Shown here in pieces: positions 62,563 to 64,000 of a DNA stretch of 64,000 nt. The notes beneath the pieces are model-generated. The model was not told the DNA's origin. It searched no databases and worked only from the letters and a program-made list of their open reading frames with translations. Positions within the stretch are counted from its first letter, which is position 1, and the number at the start of each line of letters is the position of its first letter. The DNA lies in NCBI RefSeq assembly GCF_030444335.1, contig NZ_CP128595.1, positions 620,001 to 684,000 of the forward strand. The letters run 5' to 3'. Position numbers and translations under genes: made by a program. The DNA is from Polaribacter huanghezhanensis. GTDB taxonomy: Bacteria > Bacteroidota > Bacteroidia > Flavobacteriales > Flavobacteriaceae.

Positions 62563-63240
62563 ATGAGCGGAATCTTAAATTCTTCAATTGCCAGAAAGTT
62601 TGCCATGGCACTTTCGGCATTCTTTTTAATGTTATTTTTATTACAACACTTTGTTATAAATCTAACATCTATATTTCCAAACAACGGAAAAACCTTTAAC
62701 GAATTGTCTCAATTCATGGGAACCAACGCTATCGTACAATATGTAATTCAGCCTGTTTTAATTTTTGGTGTTGTTTTTCATTTTGTGATGGGATTTGTTT
62801 TAGAAATTAAAAACAACAACGCAAGAGCTATTAAATATGCTAAAAATAATGGCGCTGCAAATTCTACTTGGATGAGCAGGAATATGATCTGGACAGGTTT
62901 GGCCATTTTAGCGTTTATTGTCTTGCATTTTATCGATTTTTGGTTTCCAGAAATCAATACCAAGTTTATCCAAGGAGATTGGTCTGGAATGCACAATGGA
63001 CAATTGCGATACTTTCATGAGCTACAAGAAAAATTTGTAAATCCTGCAAGAGTTGGAGCTTATGTTGTTGCATTTGTATTCTTAGCACTGCACCTTTTAC
63101 ACGGATTTAACTCGGCTTTCCAATCAGTTGGAGCAAATAATAAATATACTAAAGGATTGAAAACTTTTGGTAAACTATATGCAATCATAATTCCGTTAGG
63201 GTTTATTGTTATTGCTTTATTTCATCATTTCAATCACTAA
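62563..63240 (+). CDS. sdhC: Succinate dehydrogenase cytochrome b subunit
   Basis: A 225-residue membrane anchor of the diheme (B-type) succinate dehydrogenase/fumarate reductase. Five membrane helices are visible, with His residues inside helices (LQHFVIN, FHFVMGF, VLHFIDF, ALHLLHGF) as heme ligands. This single-subunit anchor form is usual in Bacteroidetes. sdhA follows 12 bases later. Confidence 0.95.
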   Translation: MSGILNSSIARKFAMALSAFFLMLFLLQHFVINLTSIFPNNGKTFNELSQFMGTNAIVQYVIQPVLIFGVVFHFVMGFVLEIKNNNARAIKYAKNNGAANSTWMSRNMIWTGLAILAFIVLHFIDFWFPEINTKFIQGDWSGMHNGQLRYFHELQEKFVNPARVGAYVVAFVFLALHLLHGFNSAFQSVGANNKYTKGLKTFGKLYAIIIPLGFIVIALFHHFNH

Positions 63241-63252
63241 TACAAAAACCGT

Positions 63253-64000
63253 ATGGCAACTTTAGATTCAAAAATACCAAAAGGCCCATTAAAAGATAAA
63301 TGGACAACCTATAAAGACAAAATAAATTTAGTAAACCCCGCCAACAAACGTAATATTGATATTATTGTGGTTGGTACCGGTTTAGCTGGTGGATCTGCTG
63401 CTGCAACTTTAGCAGAATTGGGTTACAATATAAAAGCATTTGCATATCAAGATTCGCCACGTAGAGCACATTCAATTGCAGCTCAAGGTGGAATAAATGC
63501 AGCAAAAAATTATCAAGGTGATGGCGATTCTTTTTACCGATTATTTTACGATACAGTAAAAGGAGGAGATTACCGTTCAAGAGAAGCAAACGTATATCGT
63601 TTGGCAGAAGTTTCTGCAAATATCATCGATCAATGTGTAGCACAAGGAGTTCCTTTTGCTCGTGATTATGGTGGATTGTTAGACAACAGATCTTTTGGTG
63701 GAGTTTTAGTTTCTAGAACTTTTTACGCAAAAGGGCAAACGGGTCAACAATTATTATTAGGAGCGTACTCTGCAATGAATCGTCAAATTGCTCGTGGAAA
63801 GATTGAAATGTTCAATCGTCATGAAATGTTAGACGTTGTAAAAGTGGATGGAAAAGCACGTGGAATTATTGCTCGTAACTTAATTACTGGAGAAATTGAA
63901 CGTCATTCTGCACATGCAGTTGTAATTGCTTCTGGCGGATACGGAAATGTGTATTTCTTATCAACCAACGCCATGGGGTCTAATGCAACAGCTGCCTGGA
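63253..64000 (+). CDS. sdhA: Succinate dehydrogenase flavoprotein subunit (3' end missing)
   Basis: The first 249 codons of the FAD-binding subunit. The Rossmann motif [20 protein letters not shown] lies at about residues 38-57, and the FAD-linking His is in [18 protein letters not shown]. Later [30 protein letters not shown] is typical of the B-type SdhA. The frame stays open to base 64000, and the rest, with sdhB, should follow. It oxidises succinate to fumarate in the TCA cycle. Confidence 0.97.
   Translation, partial: MATLDSKIPKGPLKDKWTTYKDKINLVNPANKRNIDIIVVGTGLAGGSAAATLAELGYNIKAFAYQDSPRRAHSIAAQGGINAAKNYQGDGDSFYRLFYDTVKGGDYRSREANVYRLAEVSANIIDQCVAQGVPFARDYGGLLDNRSFGGVLVSRTFYAKGQTGQQLLLGAYSAMNRQIARGKIEMFNRHEMLDVVKVDGKARGIIARNLITGEIERHSAHAVVIASGGYGNVYFLSTNAMGSNATAAW

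Overview
The window looks like a chromosomal segment of a marine Flavobacteriaceae bacterium, most like Polaribacter or Tenacibaculum. This rests on the low GC content, the Bacteroidetes -7 promoter box TAnnTTTG ahead of many genes, the near absence of Shine-Dalgarno sites, and gene blocks typical of the family: the bat aerotolerance operon, pyk with an IPExxxVDY gene and rnc-fabF-acpP, a transcarbamylase-type arginine cluster, and suf. No rRNA, tRNA, prophage, CRISPR or complete insertion sequence was seen. The genus is an inference.

Layout. 1-573 is the end of an LpxH-like hydrolase. 688-9219 is the bat operon: moxR, a DUF58 gene, a small membrane protein, batA, batB, batC, batD and batE. 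9268-12163 holds a small secreted protein, a SulP anion transporter and a beta-carbonic anhydrase. 12212-18976 holds cvpA, a conserved hypothetical, an SDR, a secreted thioredoxin-like protein, yraN, ldcA and metG. 19044-27016 is a minus-strand arginine operon (GNAT, argG, argC, argD, argF', argB, argE, argH), preceded by a 381-base leader region that contains a 23-codon leader-peptide ORF and several hairpins. 27398-32394 holds gapN, ssb, a zinc-ribbon protein and an M28 membrane peptidase. 32397-36646 holds pyk, IPExxxVDY, rnc, fabF and acpP, divergent from purN-rnhA. 38082-46011 holds sufS, a serine hydrolase, a hypothetical, and the sufA-like/four-helix/sufB/sufC/sufD operon. 46229-49066 holds an M14 peptidase and thiL. 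49081-52921 is a four-gene operon: outer-membrane barrel, binding-protein lipoprotein, histidine kinase, response regulator. 53011-64000 holds an alpha/beta hydrolase, a membrane protein, brnQ, pepP, a cold-shock protein facing a DEAD-box helicase, a giant BNR-repeat protein, a hypothetical, sdhC and the start of sdhA.

Most notable points: (1) the arginine operon appears to be led by a leaderless 23-codon ORF that ends IRLQRRC and uses CGC codons, followed by a hairpin and a T-rich run, so it looks like an arginine attenuator; (2) a 420-bp unit with perfect 14-bp inverted ends, carrying a four-helix-bundle gene, sits inside the suf operon; (3) a TCGAG-rich palindromic repeat occurs twice between genes, and one arm of it lies in frame inside metG; (4) a periplasmic binding protein is coupled to a histidine kinase and an outer-membrane barrel with no ABC transporter genes; (5) different imperfect palindromes, several built on AAAGTT, fill gaps inside the bat and suf operons.
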